From assembly GCA_934524985.1 (NCBI GenBank), contig CAKSYT010000012.1, positions 1 to 61,916 of the forward strand: a stretch of 61,916 nt of DNA, in the 5' to 3' direction. The notes under the pieces were generated by a model. It saw only the letters and a program-made list of their open reading frames with translations. It searched no databases and was not told where the DNA came from. This DNA is from an uncultured Faecalibacterium sp. GTDB taxonomy: Bacteria; Bacillota; Clostridia; Oscillospirales; Ruminococcaceae. Made by a program: the position numbers and the translations under genes. Of this stretch, positions 1 through 8,871 are shown piece by piece. Position 1 is the stretch's first letter; each line of letters opens with the position of its first letter.

Positions 1-240
1 CGAGAGGACCGGAGCGGACGTACCTCTGGCGCACCAGTTGTTCTGCCAAGGGCATAGCTGGGCAACTATGTACGGATTGGATAAACGCTGAAAGCATCTA
101 AGCGTGAAGCCGACCCAAAGATAAGATATCCCATTGTTTCAAACAAGTAAGACCCCTTGAAGACTACAAGGTTGATAGGCACGATGTGTAAGTGGAGTGA
201 TCCATTCAGCAAGCGTGTACTAATAGGTCGAGGGCTTGAC
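1..240 (+). rRNA. 23S ribosomal RNA, 3' end (partial)
   Basis: The window opens inside a 23S rRNA gene. The stretch carries the conserved 3'-terminal domain VI sequence, including the sarcin-ricin neighbourhood near the start and the usual 3' end that reads ACTAATAGGTCGAGGGCTTG just before 240. The 5' part lies outside the window. A 5S gene follows after about 130 bp, with no tRNA in between, so this is the tail of a 16S-23S-5S operon. The exact 3' end is set by family resemblance. Confidence 0.95.
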
Positions 241-367
241 CACAATTCGCTTGAGACTTTTAAGTCAACGAAAAAATGTTAGCAGTGATTATTCAGTTTT
301 GAAGGCACGTCCTTCTAAAAATACTGGACAGAAATACAGAAATGTGTTATACTGATTCAGTCAAATC

Positions 368-486
<119 letters not shown>

Positions 487-493
487 AGCTAAA

Positions 494-524
494 AGCTCTG
501 AGATGAAAATCTCGGAGCTTTTTT
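494..524 (+). terminator. Rho-independent terminator of the rRNA operon
   Basis: An 11-bp perfect stem (494-504 with 509-519) with a GAAA loop is followed by a run of T. It starts about 8 nt after the 5S gene, as expected for the end of an rrn operon. Confidence 0.9.
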
Positions 525-634
525 GTTGCATTAACATAAAAATACATAGCCGCAAATTTGTAGGAAAAAGCGCTTTTGTCTCGTGTTAAGAGGTGAAAGC
601 GCTTTATAATTTTGCAAAAAGGATGCGATTGATC

Positions 635-1507
635 ATGAAACGATTCCATCGTCGTTGTCGGCGGCTTTGTATTCTGGCGGCACTGCTTGTGTTGCTGGTT
701 CTTTTTCTGCGGCAGAATGTTCTGCTGGATACAGCCAGCCGACACGCGATCTTACTGGACGCCCAAAGCGGGCGGGTACTGGCGCAAAAACGTGCTGATG
801 AGCGTACTGCACCGGCTTCCCTGACAAAAATGATGACCGTACTGCTGGCCATTGAGGCTGAGTCCGACCTGGATAAGCAGGTAACACTGCCGGAGGATAT
901 TTTCCCGCACTTACAGACCGAAAACGCCTCCATGGCGGGCTTTGCGCCCGGGGAGACGGTGACGGTACGGGACCTGCTCTACGGTGCGATGCTGCCCTCC
1001 GGCGCAGAATGCTGTGAGACGTTGGCGCGGCTGGTGAGCGGCAGCGAAGAAAGCTTTGCCGCGTTGATGAACCAAAAAGCCGCAGAGCTCGGTATGAAGA
1101 ACACCCATTTTTCAAACGCTACCGGCCTGACCGATACCGAGCACTATTCCAGCGCGGCAGATATGGCAAAGCTGTTGCAGGCGGCGCTGCAAAATGCAAC
1201 CTTCCGCACCATTTTTACAGCGGAGCACTACACCACCACAGCGACTGCGCAGCACCCGGAAGGTGTTTCGCTGACCAGCACTCTGTTGGGCAAGCTGGAC
1301 GGAACAGAGCTTCCGGCGGGAACACAGATCGAGGGCGGAAAAACGGGATATACCGCCGCCGCAGGGCTGTGTCTGGCCAGTCTTGCTACCGTGAACGGAA
1401 AAGAGTACATCCTTGTTACGCTTGCCGCGCCCGGAGACCATGGGACGAAACAATATAACATCCGCGATGCGGTGCAGGTGTACCGGAAACTGGCAGATAA
1501 AAAATAA
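635..1507 (+). CDS. D-alanyl-D-alanine carboxypeptidase family protein (serine, S11-like)
   Basis: 290 aa penicillin-binding-type enzyme expected to trim the stem-peptide terminal D-Ala outside the membrane. A signal anchor (about residues 11-27) follows a very basic N-terminus. The catalytic SxxK box is SLTK at about 62-65 and the KTG box is in GGKTGYTAAAG near the C-terminus. The middle motif reads SGA rather than the usual SxN. The C-terminal PBP5-type domain is absent, so it is shorter than typical family members. I chose the ATG at 635 because AAAAGGA at 616-622 is well placed for it; an in-frame GTG at 593 has no spaced ribosome site. It stands alone after the rRNA terminator. Confidence 0.82.
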   Translation: MKRFHRRCRRLCILAALLVLLVLFLRQNVLLDTASRHAILLDAQSGRVLAQKRADERTAPASLTKMMTVLLAIEAESDLDKQVTLPEDIFPHLQTENASMAGFAPGETVTVRDLLYGAMLPSGAECCETLARLVSGSEESFAALMNQKAAELGMKNTHFSNATGLTDTEHYSSAADMAKLLQAALQNATFRTIFTAEHYTTTATAQHPEGVSLTSTLLGKLDGTELPAGTQIEGGKTGYTAAAGLCLASLATVNGKEYILVTLAAPGDHGTKQYNIRDAVQVYRKLADKK

Positions 1508-1591
1508 CCGTGCTACACAGGGACTACCTTGCAAACCGGGTGCTTCGGCGGTACAATAGGGACATTCTATCAAGGAAAAGGATGTTTGACT

Positions 1592-2317
1592 ATGCGAGAC
1601 GAAGCCATTGACCTGTGCGGACAGGTGGATTTTACCCGTACCGATGCCATGCCGCTGCTGGAGCGGGATGCGCAGTTCCGCTTTGCCTGTGCGGGCTGCG
1701 GCAACTGCTGCCGCGGGCGGGAGGATATCGTGCTGTCCGGCTATGACCTGTGGCGTATTGCTGCCCGGCTGCGCCTGCCGCCGCAGATCGTGGCCCGGGG
1801 CTACTGCCGCAGCAGCATTGGCAGGGTGAGCCATCTTCCGGTGCTGCGGCTCGCCCCGGTCAAGGAAAACCGCAACAACTGCCCTTTTCTGACCGAAAAC
1901 CACTGCGCCATCCATGATGCTGAGCCGCTGGTATGTGCACTGTATCCGCTGGCGCAGGAGATCAGCCGGGCAGGGGAGGTGCACTACTTTTTGCAGCCCA
2001 CCGGCTGCGGCGGGCAGGTGATCGAAGCAAGGGTGCAGGATTACCTTGCCCGCTACGATGTGCCCGCCCGGGAAGCCATTGATGTGCGCTGGGCGCAGAC
2101 CTGCATGGCGCTGGAGGATACGGTGGAGCAGTTGGAGACGGTATTCAGCCCGGTGCTGGTACGCCGGATGCAGGCAAAGCTTTGGCAGGCACTGTATTTT
2201 GGTTACGATTATGCGCAGGACTATCTGCCGCAGCTGGAAGCAAACCTGCAAACGCTGGACACGGAGCTGCGCAAACTGACGGAATATCAGAAAAAGCGAA
2301 ATGATGGTTCAAAATAA
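1592..2317 (+). CDS. YkgJ-family cysteine cluster protein
   Basis: 241 aa. The N-terminal third has the Cys-rich signature FACAGCGNCCRG, and further cysteines occur in HCAIHDAEPLVCALYP and in TGCGG, matching the zinc/iron-chelating cluster domain of the YkgJ/UPF0153 family. Biochemical function is not established for the family; metal binding is the reasonable inference. No membrane segment is visible. Start at 1592 is supported by AAGGAAAAGG at 1572-1581; an in-frame TTG at 1529 lacks such a site. It follows the carboxypeptidase gene by 84 bp and may share its transcript. Confidence 0.75.
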   Translation: MRDEAIDLCGQVDFTRTDAMPLLERDAQFRFACAGCGNCCRGREDIVLSGYDLWRIAARLRLPPQIVARGYCRSSIGRVSHLPVLRLAPVKENRNNCPFLTENHCAIHDAEPLVCALYPLAQEISRAGEVHYFLQPTGCGGQVIEARVQDYLARYDVPAREAIDVRWAQTCMALEDTVEQLETVFSPVLVRRMQAKLWQALYFGYDYAQDYLPQLEANLQTLDTELRKLTEYQKKRNDGSK

Positions 2318-2373
2318 TTGATGGATAGATTTACTTGAATCGATAATTAAGGCCGTTTTCAGGCAAAAGTGGA

Positions 2374-2402
2374 TTGTTTTGCCAGCGATTCTGTGATATA
2401 CT
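2374..2402 (+). promoter_or_regulatory. Promoter of the ABC importer operon
   Basis: TTGTTT (2374-2379), a 17-bp spacer and TATACT (2397-2402) form a sigma-A-like promoter about 100 bp before the binding-protein gene. No T-box or other recognisable riboswitch fold was seen in the leader. Confidence 0.7.
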
Positions 2403-2503
2403 TCACGAGTGTAAAGCGAACCTTGTTTGATCCGCTTACAATATCGGCCCGGAGTGCGGCGTCCTGTTGGCTGCAAGGGCTGGAGATAGAGGAGATCATC
2501 AAT

Positions 2504-3532
2504 ATGCGTAAAATCACTCGTCGTTCCTTCCTGACTGCTGCTGCTGCCTGCGGCGCAGCAGCTGCTCTTTCTGCCTGCGGCGGTTCTTCCTCCGCGTCTT
2601 CTGCGGCAGCATCCTCCACGGCTGCTTCTGCATCGGTCGCTGCCGCCTCTAACGGCGAAAAGTTCACCGTTGGCATCTGCCAGCTGGTGCAGCACGCTGC
2701 ACTGGATGCCGCTACACAGGGCTTTGAGGATGCGCTGACCGCTTCCTTTGGCGAGAACGTCACCTTCGACTTCCAGAATGCACAGGGCGATTCCGCTACC
2801 TGCGCCACCATTGCCAACGGCTTTGTTTCCTCCGGCGTGGCGCTGATCATGGCAAACGCTACCCCTGCTCTGCAGGCTGCACAGGCCGCTACCAACACCA
2901 TCCCCATTCTGGGTACCTCCGTTACCGAGTATGGCGTGGCACTGGGTCTGGATAACTTCTCCGGCACCGTGGGCGGCAACGTCTCCGGCACCTCCGATCT
3001 GGCACCGCTGGATCAGCAGGCAGATATGATCGTGGAGTGGATGCCCGAGGTCAAGAAGGTCGGCCTGCTGTACTGCTCTGCCGAGGCTAACAGCCAGTAT
3101 CAGGTAGACGAAGTGCAGAAGTATCTGGAGGCCAAGGGCGTGACTGCTACCCAGTACGCTTTCTCGGATTCCAACGATCTGTCCTCCGTCTGCCAGAAGG
3201 CTGCGGACGAGAACGACGCACTGTATGTGCCCACCGATAACACCGTTGCCGCCAATACCGGCATCGTGGACGGCATCTGCCGCCCGGCTAAGAAGCCTGT
3301 GTTCGCCGGTGAGGAGGGCATCTGCTCCGGCTGCGGCGTGGCTACCCTGTCCATCAGCTACTACGATCTGGGCTACACCACCGGTGAGATGGCAGTCAAG
3401 ATCCTGAATGGTGAGAGCGACATCTCCACCATGCCCATCGAGTACACCGATGTGACCAAGAAGTACAATAAGGCTGTCTGCGATGACCTTGGCCTGACCG
3501 CACCGGAAGGCTATGTTGAGATCGAAGCCTGA
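2504..3532 (+). CDS. ABC transporter substrate-binding lipoprotein
   Basis: 342 aa extracellular solute-binding protein of the ABC_sub_bind (TrpX/YtmB-like) type. The N-terminus has twin arginines (ITRRSFL), a hydrophobic stretch and a lipobox LSAC, so the mature protein should be lipid-anchored after cleavage before Cys. A low-complexity Ser/Ala linker follows, then the two-lobed periplasmic-binding fold with repeated motifs such as VGICQLVQHAALD and MPIEYTDVTKKYN. Start at 2504 is supported by GGAG at 2490-2494. Permease and ATPase genes follow, making a complete importer. The ligand cannot be told from sequence; family members take amino acids or related small molecules. Confidence 0.85.
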   Translation: MRKITRRSFLTAAAACGAAAALSACGGSSSASSAAASSTAASASVAAASNGEKFTVGICQLVQHAALDAATQGFEDALTASFGENVTFDFQNAQGDSATCATIANGFVSSGVALIMANATPALQAAQAATNTIPILGTSVTEYGVALGLDNFSGTVGGNVSGTSDLAPLDQQADMIVEWMPEVKKVGLLYCSAEANSQYQVDEVQKYLEAKGVTATQYAFSDSNDLSSVCQKAADENDALYVPTDNTVAANTGIVDGICRPAKKPVFAGEEGICSGCGVATLSISYYDLGYTTGEMAVKILNGESDISTMPIEYTDVTKKYNKAVCDDLGLTAPEGYVEIEA

Positions 3533-3561
3533 TAACAGCAAAACCGGAACAATATAAAAAT

Positions 3562-3597
3562 AGCGGAGAAGAGTGGATTCTTGCTCTTCTCCGCTTT
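3562..3597 (+). terminator. Intercistronic hairpin after the binding-protein gene
   Basis: A perfect 12-bp stem (3562-3573 with 3584-3595) lies between the binding-protein and permease genes, with only a short T run. It fits a partial terminator or mRNA 3' stabiliser giving more binding protein than membrane components. Confidence 0.7.
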
Positions 3598-3648
3598 CCC
3601 GTATCAAAGCGGGAGATAAAAAAGTGTAACGTTTAGGAGGAAATTGTT

Positions 3649-4590
3649 TTGGAGATCATTGCAAGACTTGCAAACTTGCCGGGCGCTCTGCCGGGTGCCT
3701 GTGCGCAGGGGCTTATCTGGGGTATCATGGCCATTGGTGTGTACCTGACCTACCGTATTCTGGATGTAGCCGACCTGACCGTGGACGGCAGCTTTGGCAC
3801 CGGCGGCGCGGTGTGCGTCATGTGCCTGCTTTCCGGTATGAATGTCTGGGCTGCATTGGCGGTGGCCGTGCTGGCTGGCCTTGCTACCGGCCTTGTCACC
3901 GGTCTGCTGCACACCTTTATGGGCATCCCCGCCATTCTGGCCGGCATCCTGACCCAACTGGCGCTGTATTCCATCAACCTGAAGATCATGGGCAAGGCCA
4001 ACCAGTCCATCAACGTGGATAAATACGGCCTGCTCATCTCCCTGCGCTGGGTCAAGGAATTTGCCCTGCACAACCCCATTATCATGGTCATCCTTGTTAC
4101 GGCGGTGGTCATCGGGGTGCTGTACTGGTTCTTCGGTACGGAGCTGGGCTGCGGCATCCGTGCTACCGGCTCTAACCCTGCCATGTCCCGCGCACAGGGC
4201 ATCAACACCAACTTCAACATCGTGCTGGGTCTGGCTGTCTCCAATGCGCTGGTGGCGCTGTCCGGTGCGCTGCTCAGCCAGTATCAGGGCTTTGCAGATG
4301 TGGGCATGGGACGCGGTGCCATCGTCATCGGTCTGGCTGCTGTCATCATCGGCGAGGCCGTGTTTGGCCGCATCTTCCACAACTTTGCCCTCAAGCTGGC
4401 CTCTGTTTCCATCGGCGCAATTATCTACTATATCGTTATTCAGCTGGTGCTGACGCTGGGCTTTGATGCAAACCTGCTCAAGCTGCTGAGCGCATCCGTG
4501 GTGGCGGTGTTCCTTGCTGTGCCGTACTGGAAGGGCAAATACTTCTCGAAGCCGGTCAAAAAGGCAAAGGAGGGCGCAAAAAATGCTTGA
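3649..4590 (+). CDS. ABC transporter permease
   Basis: 313 aa integral membrane protein of the BPD_transp_2 (branched-chain amino acid/TrpY-like) permease family, with about eight hydrophobic segments and the signature region VDGSFGTGGA near residue 45 and GCGIRATGSNP near 165. It would form the membrane channel for the upstream binding protein. The start is TTG at 3649, chosen because AGGAGG lies at 3635-3640 at good spacing. Its last codons overlap the ATPase start by 8 bp, indicating coupled translation. Confidence 0.87.
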   Translation: MEIIARLANLPGALPGACAQGLIWGIMAIGVYLTYRILDVADLTVDGSFGTGGAVCVMCLLSGMNVWAALAVAVLAGLATGLVTGLLHTFMGIPAILAGILTQLALYSINLKIMGKANQSINVDKYGLLISLRWVKEFALHNPIIMVILVTAVVIGVLYWFFGTELGCGIRATGSNPAMSRAQGINTNFNIVLGLAVSNALVALSGALLSQYQGFADVGMGRGAIVIGLAAVIIGEAVFGRIFHNFALKLASVSIGAIIYYIVIQLVLTLGFDANLLKLLSASVVAVFLAVPYWKGKYFSKPVKKAKEGAKNA

Positions 4591-5377
4591 GATCCAAAAT
4601 GTTTCCAAAACCTTCAATGCGGGCACGGTGAACCAGAAAACCGCCCTGAACGGGTTGAACCTGAAGCTGAACGAAGGCGATTTCGTTACCGTCATCGGCG
4701 GCAACGGCGCGGGTAAATCTACCATGCTGAATGCAGTGGCCGGTGTGTGGCCGGTGGACGAGGGTAAGATCTTGATCGACGGTGTGGACGTTACCCGCCT
4801 GAGCGAGCATCAGCGTGCCGCCTACATTGGACGCGTGTTCCAGGACCCCATGACCGGCACCGCCGCCACCATGCAGATCGAGGAAAATCTGGCGCTGGCA
4901 GCCCGGCGCGGCAAGCGCCGCACCCTGCGCATCGGCATCACCAAGGCAGAGCGGGAGCAGTACCGTGAGCTGCTCAAGACCCTTGATCTGGGCCTTGAGG
5001 ATCGCCTGACCGCCCGCGTGGGGCTGCTTTCCGGCGGTCAGCGGCAGGCGCTGACCCTGCTGATGGCCACCATGAACAAGCCCAAGCTCCTGCTGCTGGA
5101 CGAGCACACCGCCGCACTGGATCCCAAAACGGCCCTGAAGGTGCTTACCCTCTCGGCACGCATCGTGGAGGAGAACCACCTGACCACCATGATGATCACC
5201 CACAACATGAAGGATGCCATCAAGTACGGCAACCGCCTCATTATGATGCACGAGGGTCATATCATCTACGACGTGGCAGGGGAGGAAAAGCAGAAGCTGC
5301 ACGTCTCCGACCTGCTGGCAAAGTTCCAGATCGCCAGCGGCGGCGAGTTTGCCAACGACCGCATGATCCTATCCTGA
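4583..5377 (+). CDS. ABC transporter ATP-binding protein
   Basis: 264 aa nucleotide-binding subunit. Walker A is GGNGAGKST (about residues 39-47), the signature motif is LSGGQRQA, Walker B is LLLLDEHTAALD, and the switch His is in MITHNM. It would power the importer encoded by the two upstream genes. The ATG at 4583 lies inside the end of the permease gene (8-bp overlap). The typical DEPT of Walker B reads DEHT, as is common in this subfamily. Confidence 0.9.
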   Translation: MLEIQNVSKTFNAGTVNQKTALNGLNLKLNEGDFVTVIGGNGAGKSTMLNAVAGVWPVDEGKILIDGVDVTRLSEHQRAAYIGRVFQDPMTGTAATMQIEENLALAARRGKRRTLRIGITKAEREQYRELLKTLDLGLEDRLTARVGLLSGGQRQALTLLMATMNKPKLLLLDEHTAALDPKTALKVLTLSARIVEENHLTTMMITHNMKDAIKYGNRLIMMHEGHIIYDVAGEEKQKLHVSDLLAKFQIASGGEFANDRMILS

Positions 5378-5389
5378 AGAGGGAGTGCG

Positions 5390-6640
5390 ATGACAGAACT
5401 TTGGAAACGAGCAGCGGCGTTGGTCGTCAGCGCTGCATTGGCCGGTGCGATGCTTCCCAGTGCATTCTCGGAAGAAGCAACGGATGCGGTGGAAGCAAAG
5501 CTTACAGCAATGACCTTGCGGGAAAAGGTTGGACAGCTGTTCTGGGTGCGCCCTGAAACGCTGGACTTTTCACTGGATCCTGAGAAAAAGACGCTGACGC
5601 AGACCATGCGGCGGAATTTGGAACAGTATCCGGTGGGCGGGATCGTGGTTTTTAAGAAGAACATTCAGGACGAGGATCAGCTTTCCTCTTTGATCGCGGG
5701 TTTCCAAAGCGCCTCCAAAATACCGATGATCGTGGCTGTTGATGAAGAGGGCGGCTCGGTGGCACGGCTGGCAAACCATGAGGCTTTCTCTCTGCCAAAA
5801 TATAAGAGTGCCCGGGATATTGGAGAAACAGGCAGCCCGGAGCAGGCCCGCCAGATGGGACAGACCATTGGTGGCTACCTGCGCGCTTACGGGTTCAATC
5901 TGGACTTTGCACCGGTTGCGGATGTGGATTCCAACCCGGCTAATCTGGTCATTGGCAGGCGGGCTTTTTCCACCGATGCGCAGCAGACAGCGCAGATGGT
6001 GGCCGCTGCAGTGGAGGGCTTCCACGAGGCCGGGATGCTCTGCACGGTAAAGCATTTTCCGGGCCATGGGGATACCGGACAGGATAGCCACTATGGAACA
6101 GCGACATCCTACAAGACCTGGGAAGAAATGAAAGCGATGGAGATGCTTCCCTTTGAGGCTGGGATCGCCGCTGGGGCCGATGTGGTCATGACGGCGCACA
6201 TCACGACCCCGAATGCGACCACGGACGGCCTGCCGGCATCGCTGTCCTACACGATGATAACCGAGCGGCTGCGCGGAGAATTGGGCTTTCAGGGCGTGAT
6301 CGTAACCGATGCACTGGAAATGAATGCCATCAAAAACCACTTTACGCCGGCGGAATCGGCTGTGGCAGCACTTCGAGCCGGTGTGGATGTGCTGCTGATG
6401 CCCAGTGATCTGCGCGCGGCCTTTGATGGTGTAATTCAGGCAGTGGAGGACGGCACGCTTTCAGAAGAGCGCCTGAACGAAAGTGTCCGGCGGATCCTGA
6501 CCCTCAAACAAAAGGCTGGCCTGGATCTCAGCGGGTCGTCTGCAGCAAAGCAGCCTATAGCGGAGAAAACCTCCGATACGAAGTGCAGCTTTTCGGGCTG
6601 GCTGAAAAAGCTGTGGTATGGGGCTGATACCGCAGCGTGA
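5390..6640 (+). CDS. Glycoside hydrolase family 3 N-terminal domain protein (beta-N-acetylhexosaminidase-like)
   Basis: 416 aa. A signal peptide (residues 1 to about 28) precedes a GH3 TIM-barrel. The NagZ-type loop KHFPGHGDTGQDSH at 221-234 supplies the Asp-His general acid/base pair, and D307 in VTDALEM is the expected nucleophile. This points to hydrolysis of N-acetylglucosamine-containing cell-wall fragments outside the membrane. A short C-terminal tail follows the barrel; no second GH3 domain is present. It starts 12 bp after the ABC ATPase gene, so it may be co-transcribed, though no functional link is proven. Confidence 0.85.
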   Translation: MTELWKRAAALVVSAALAGAMLPSAFSEEATDAVEAKLTAMTLREKVGQLFWVRPETLDFSLDPEKKTLTQTMRRNLEQYPVGGIVVFKKNIQDEDQLSSLIAGFQSASKIPMIVAVDEEGGSVARLANHEAFSLPKYKSARDIGETGSPEQARQMGQTIGGYLRAYGFNLDFAPVADVDSNPANLVIGRRAFSTDAQQTAQMVAAAVEGFHEAGMLCTVKHFPGHGDTGQDSHYGTATSYKTWEEMKAMEMLPFEAGIAAGADVVMTAHITTPNATTDGLPASLSYTMITERLRGELGFQGVIVTDALEMNAIKNHFTPAESAVAALRAGVDVLLMPSDLRAAFDGVIQAVEDGTLSEERLNESVRRILTLKQKAGLDLSGSSAAKQPIAEKTSDTKCSFSGWLKKLWYGADTAA

Positions 6641-6658
6641 ATCCCACAATATGTGCAA

Positions 6659-6692
6659 AACAGGCTCCCTGCCAAATGGCAGGGAGCCTGTT
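6659..6692. terminator. Bidirectional terminator between convergent genes
   Basis: A perfect 15-bp stem (6659-6673 with 6678-6692) sits between the convergent GH3 and sugar kinase genes. The A run at 6657-6660 gives a U-tract on the minus strand, so it mainly serves the kinase gene. Confidence 0.8.
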
Positions 6693-6704
6693 GCTGTATG
6701 CGGC

Positions 6705-7793
6705 TTACCGCTTGATATCGTAGTTCATGTTCATCAGGTTGCGGATGGTGCTCACATCATCGGTGATGTTGGCATCGCCGTGGATGGTGTGCTTGATGGC
6801 GCTGCTGGCCACCGCAAAGTTGATCATATCCATGGCCTTGTAGTTGTGCAGCATGGCGTAGATCAGGCCGCTGGCAAAGGCGTCGCCGCCGCCCACGCGG
6901 TCGAGAATATTAAAGGTGTACAGCTTGCTCTCGAAGGTGTGACCCTCGTACCACATAAAGGCCTTCAGGCTGTTCTCGCTGCCGCTGTGGGCGTAGCGCA
7001 CATGGCGGGCGATGCACTTCAGGTTAGGGTAGCGCTCGATGAACCGCTGGAAGATCTCGTCCTGCTGCTCGTAGCTGGGCTGCAGGGGCACGCCGTCCTT
7101 CCAGTCGCCCTTGCTGTGGTCGTTTTCGTCCTTCCACAGGTGGTAGGGTTCAATGCCCATCAGCACGTCCACATAGGGCAGGCACTCGGTGCAGAAGTCC
7201 CGTGCTTCCTCCCAGGTCCACAGGGTGGAGCGGAAGTTACCGTCAAAGCTCACGGTCAGGCCCTTCTTCTTGGCAACCTTCAGCATATCAAGGATCAGGC
7301 TGCGGCAGTTGGGGGCCAGTGCCGGGGTAATGCCGCTGAGGTGCAGCCAGTCGTAGCCGTCCAGCAGGGCGTCCAGATCCACCTGAGAAAAATCGTACTC
7401 GGTAATGGCGCTGTGCTTGCGGTCGTAGATGACCTTGGAAGCGCGGATGCCGTAGCCGGTCTCCAGATAATAAGTACCCAGACGGTTAGAGGGGGTCTCG
7501 TCCGGCTCGGTCAGGATCATGGGGGTGCAGTGCACATCGTTGGAGCGCAGCCAGCGCACAGCGCTCTTGCCCAGACTGTTGTTGGGCACTACGCTGAAGA
7601 AGGTGCTGTCCACGCCAAGGTTTGCCAGCGCCAGCGCAATGTTGGCCTCGCTGCCGCCGTAGCTGGCCTCAAAGCCGGATGCCATGCGGATCTTTTCGTA
7701 GTTCGGCGGGGTCAGGCGCAGCATGATCTCACCACAGGTGATGAACTTCTGGCCATTGGGTTCGCTGCCAAGGATCGGATTGAAATGTTCCAT
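6705..7793 (-). CDS. kdgK: PfkB-family sugar kinase, probably 2-dehydro-3-deoxygluconokinase
   Basis: 362 aa ribokinase-like kinase. The N-terminal PfkB signature is YGGSEANIALALANLG and the C-terminal anion-hole/catalytic signature is RVGGGDAFASG, with the Asp as base. Overall pattern fits KDG kinases, which phosphorylate 2-keto-3-deoxygluconate in hexuronate catabolism; fructokinase is an alternative. The ATG at 7793 is preceded by AGGAGG. A longer frame to 7895 would run through the promoter and is rejected. The gene is monocistronic, with a LacI-type operator on its promoter. Confidence 0.8.
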   Translation of the reverse strand: MEHFNPILGSEPNGQKFITCGEIMLRLTPPNYEKIRMASGFEASYGGSEANIALALANLGVDSTFFSVVPNNSLGKSAVRWLRSNDVHCTPMILTEPDETPSNRLGTYYLETGYGIRASKVIYDRKHSAITEYDFSQVDLDALLDGYDWLHLSGITPALAPNCRSLILDMLKVAKKKGLTVSFDGNFRSTLWTWEEARDFCTECLPYVDVLMGIEPYHLWKDENDHSKGDWKDGVPLQPSYEQQDEIFQRFIERYPNLKCIARHVRYAHSGSENSLKAFMWYEGHTFESKLYTFNILDRVGGGDAFASGLIYAMLHNYKAMDMINFAVASSAIKHTIHGDANITDDVSTIRNLMNMNYDIKR

Positions 7794-7850
7794 AAAGCTC
7801 CTCCTGATGACATTGCGGGAATCCGCAACTATTAACACATCGTTGTATCC

Positions 7851-7879
7851 ATTATAGTGCGTTCCCGGACAGAATGCAA
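7851..7879 (-). promoter_or_regulatory. Promoter of the KDG-type kinase gene
   Basis: On the minus strand, TTGCAT (7879-7874), a 17-bp spacer and TATAAT (7856-7851). The -35 box overlaps the operator at 7875-7888. Confidence 0.8.
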
Positions 7880-7888
7880 GCGTTTGCA
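7875..7888. promoter_or_regulatory. LacI/CcpA-family operator
   Basis: TGCAAGCGTTTGCA fits the TGNAANCGNTTNCA pattern of LacI/GalR-family operators at every fixed position and has the central CG. It covers the -35 box of the kinase gene, so binding should repress. It could be a cre site for CcpA or the site of a local hexuronate regulator; no lacI-type gene is in this window. Confidence 0.75.
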
Positions 7889-7956
7889 CGCGCAAGCAAG
7901 AGAAAATAAACCATAAAATTTGGTAAAGTTGCCGAAAAAGCTGCCTTAATGCGGAA

Positions 7957-8871
7957 TCACACCCCGGTCAGGTCAAAGCTGGGGGTGTATTCCTCCTTGG
8001 CGCTGCTCTTCTGCTGCATATAGCCCTGCACAAGCCCCTTGTCCATGGCGTAGTTCACCACCCGGCGGTATTCGTAGGTGGTGATGCGCCGCCCGATGCC
8101 GTGCTCTGCGGCCTTGTAGAAGGGGGTGTACTGGCTCATGACGCTGGGCAGAAAGCACCCGGGGTCGGCGTCGTTCCACGCAGCCATCTGGTCCAGCACA
8201 GCAAAGCTGTCCTCCACATGGCCCGGCAGCGCCAGATGCCGCAGAATGACCCCCTTTTGCAGGACGCCGTCTGCATCGAACACCGGGTGCCCAGCCTGCG
8301 CCATCATGGCTTCGATGGCGGGCTTTGCCTCGGCAAAATAGTCCGGCGCGGCGGAAAGCTCTGCGGAAAGGGCAGAGGACACATATTTTAAATCGGCCAG
8401 CCAGATGTCGATGTACCCGCGCCATGCCTGTACGCTTTCCACCGTCTCGTAGCCGCCAGTGTTGCACACGATGGGCAGCCGCAGCCCCTTGGCGCGGGCA
8501 ATGTCCAGCGCGGCAATGATCCACGGCTGCCACTGCCCGGGGGTGACCAGATTGATGTTGTGCGCGCCCTGCGCTTGTAAATTTAAAAAGATCTCAGCCA
8601 GATGCTCCACCGTGATCTCTTTGCCCAGCCCCTCGGCGCTGATGGGGTAGTTCTGGCAGAAACAGCACTTGAGGGTGCAGCCGGAAAAAAACACCGTGCC
8701 GCTGCCCCTTGTGCCGCTGATGCAGGGCTCCTCCCAGTAGTGCAGGGCGGCGCGGGCAGCCTTTAAGGTTGCGCCCGCCCCGCAGAAACCGGTGCGCCCG
8801 GCGGCACGGTTTGCACCGCAGCGGCGGGGGCAGAGGGTGCAGCAGGTGGGAACGGAAATGGTTTTCGGCAT
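7957..8871 (-). CDS. Radical SAM protein, PflA-like
   Basis: 304 aa. The radical SAM cluster motif is CTLKCCFCQN (CxxxCxxC). An N-terminal Cys-rich segment CCTLCPRRCGANR precedes it, as in PflX/MJ0808-type proteins related to pyruvate formate-lyase activase. It likely binds a [4Fe-4S] cluster and SAM in the cytoplasm; the substrate is unknown. Start at 8871 gives the family-typical MPKT N-terminus; a longer frame to 8988 crosses the intergenic promoter region. It is divergent from fbp. Confidence 0.8.
   Translation of the reverse strand: MPKTISVPTCCTLCPRRCGANRAAGRTGFCGAGATLKAARAALHYWEEPCISGTRGSGTVFFSGCTLKCCFCQNYPISAEGLGKEITVEHLAEIFLNLQAQGAHNINLVTPGQWQPWIIAALDIARAKGLRLPIVCNTGGYETVESVQAWRGYIDIWLADLKYVSSALSAELSAAPDYFAEAKPAIEAMMAQAGHPVFDADGVLQKGVILRHLALPGHVEDSFAVLDQMAAWNDADPGCFLPSVMSQYTPFYKAAEHGIGRRITTYEYRRVVNYAMDKGLVQGYMQQKSSAKEEYTPSFDLTGV

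Noticed and set aside
594..607. CcpA cre site at the start of the carboxypeptidase region
   Set aside because: TGAAAGCGCTTTAT matches one half but loses the final CA; too weak to annotate.
2403..2503. Possible T-box or riboswitch before the ABC importer
   Set aside because: The leader of about 100 nt shows no specifier loop, antiterminator or terminator pair.
6618..7835. Plus-strand frame of about 400 codons opposite the sugar kinase
   Set aside because: Shadow of the kinase gene, which has both PfkB signatures and its own promoter.
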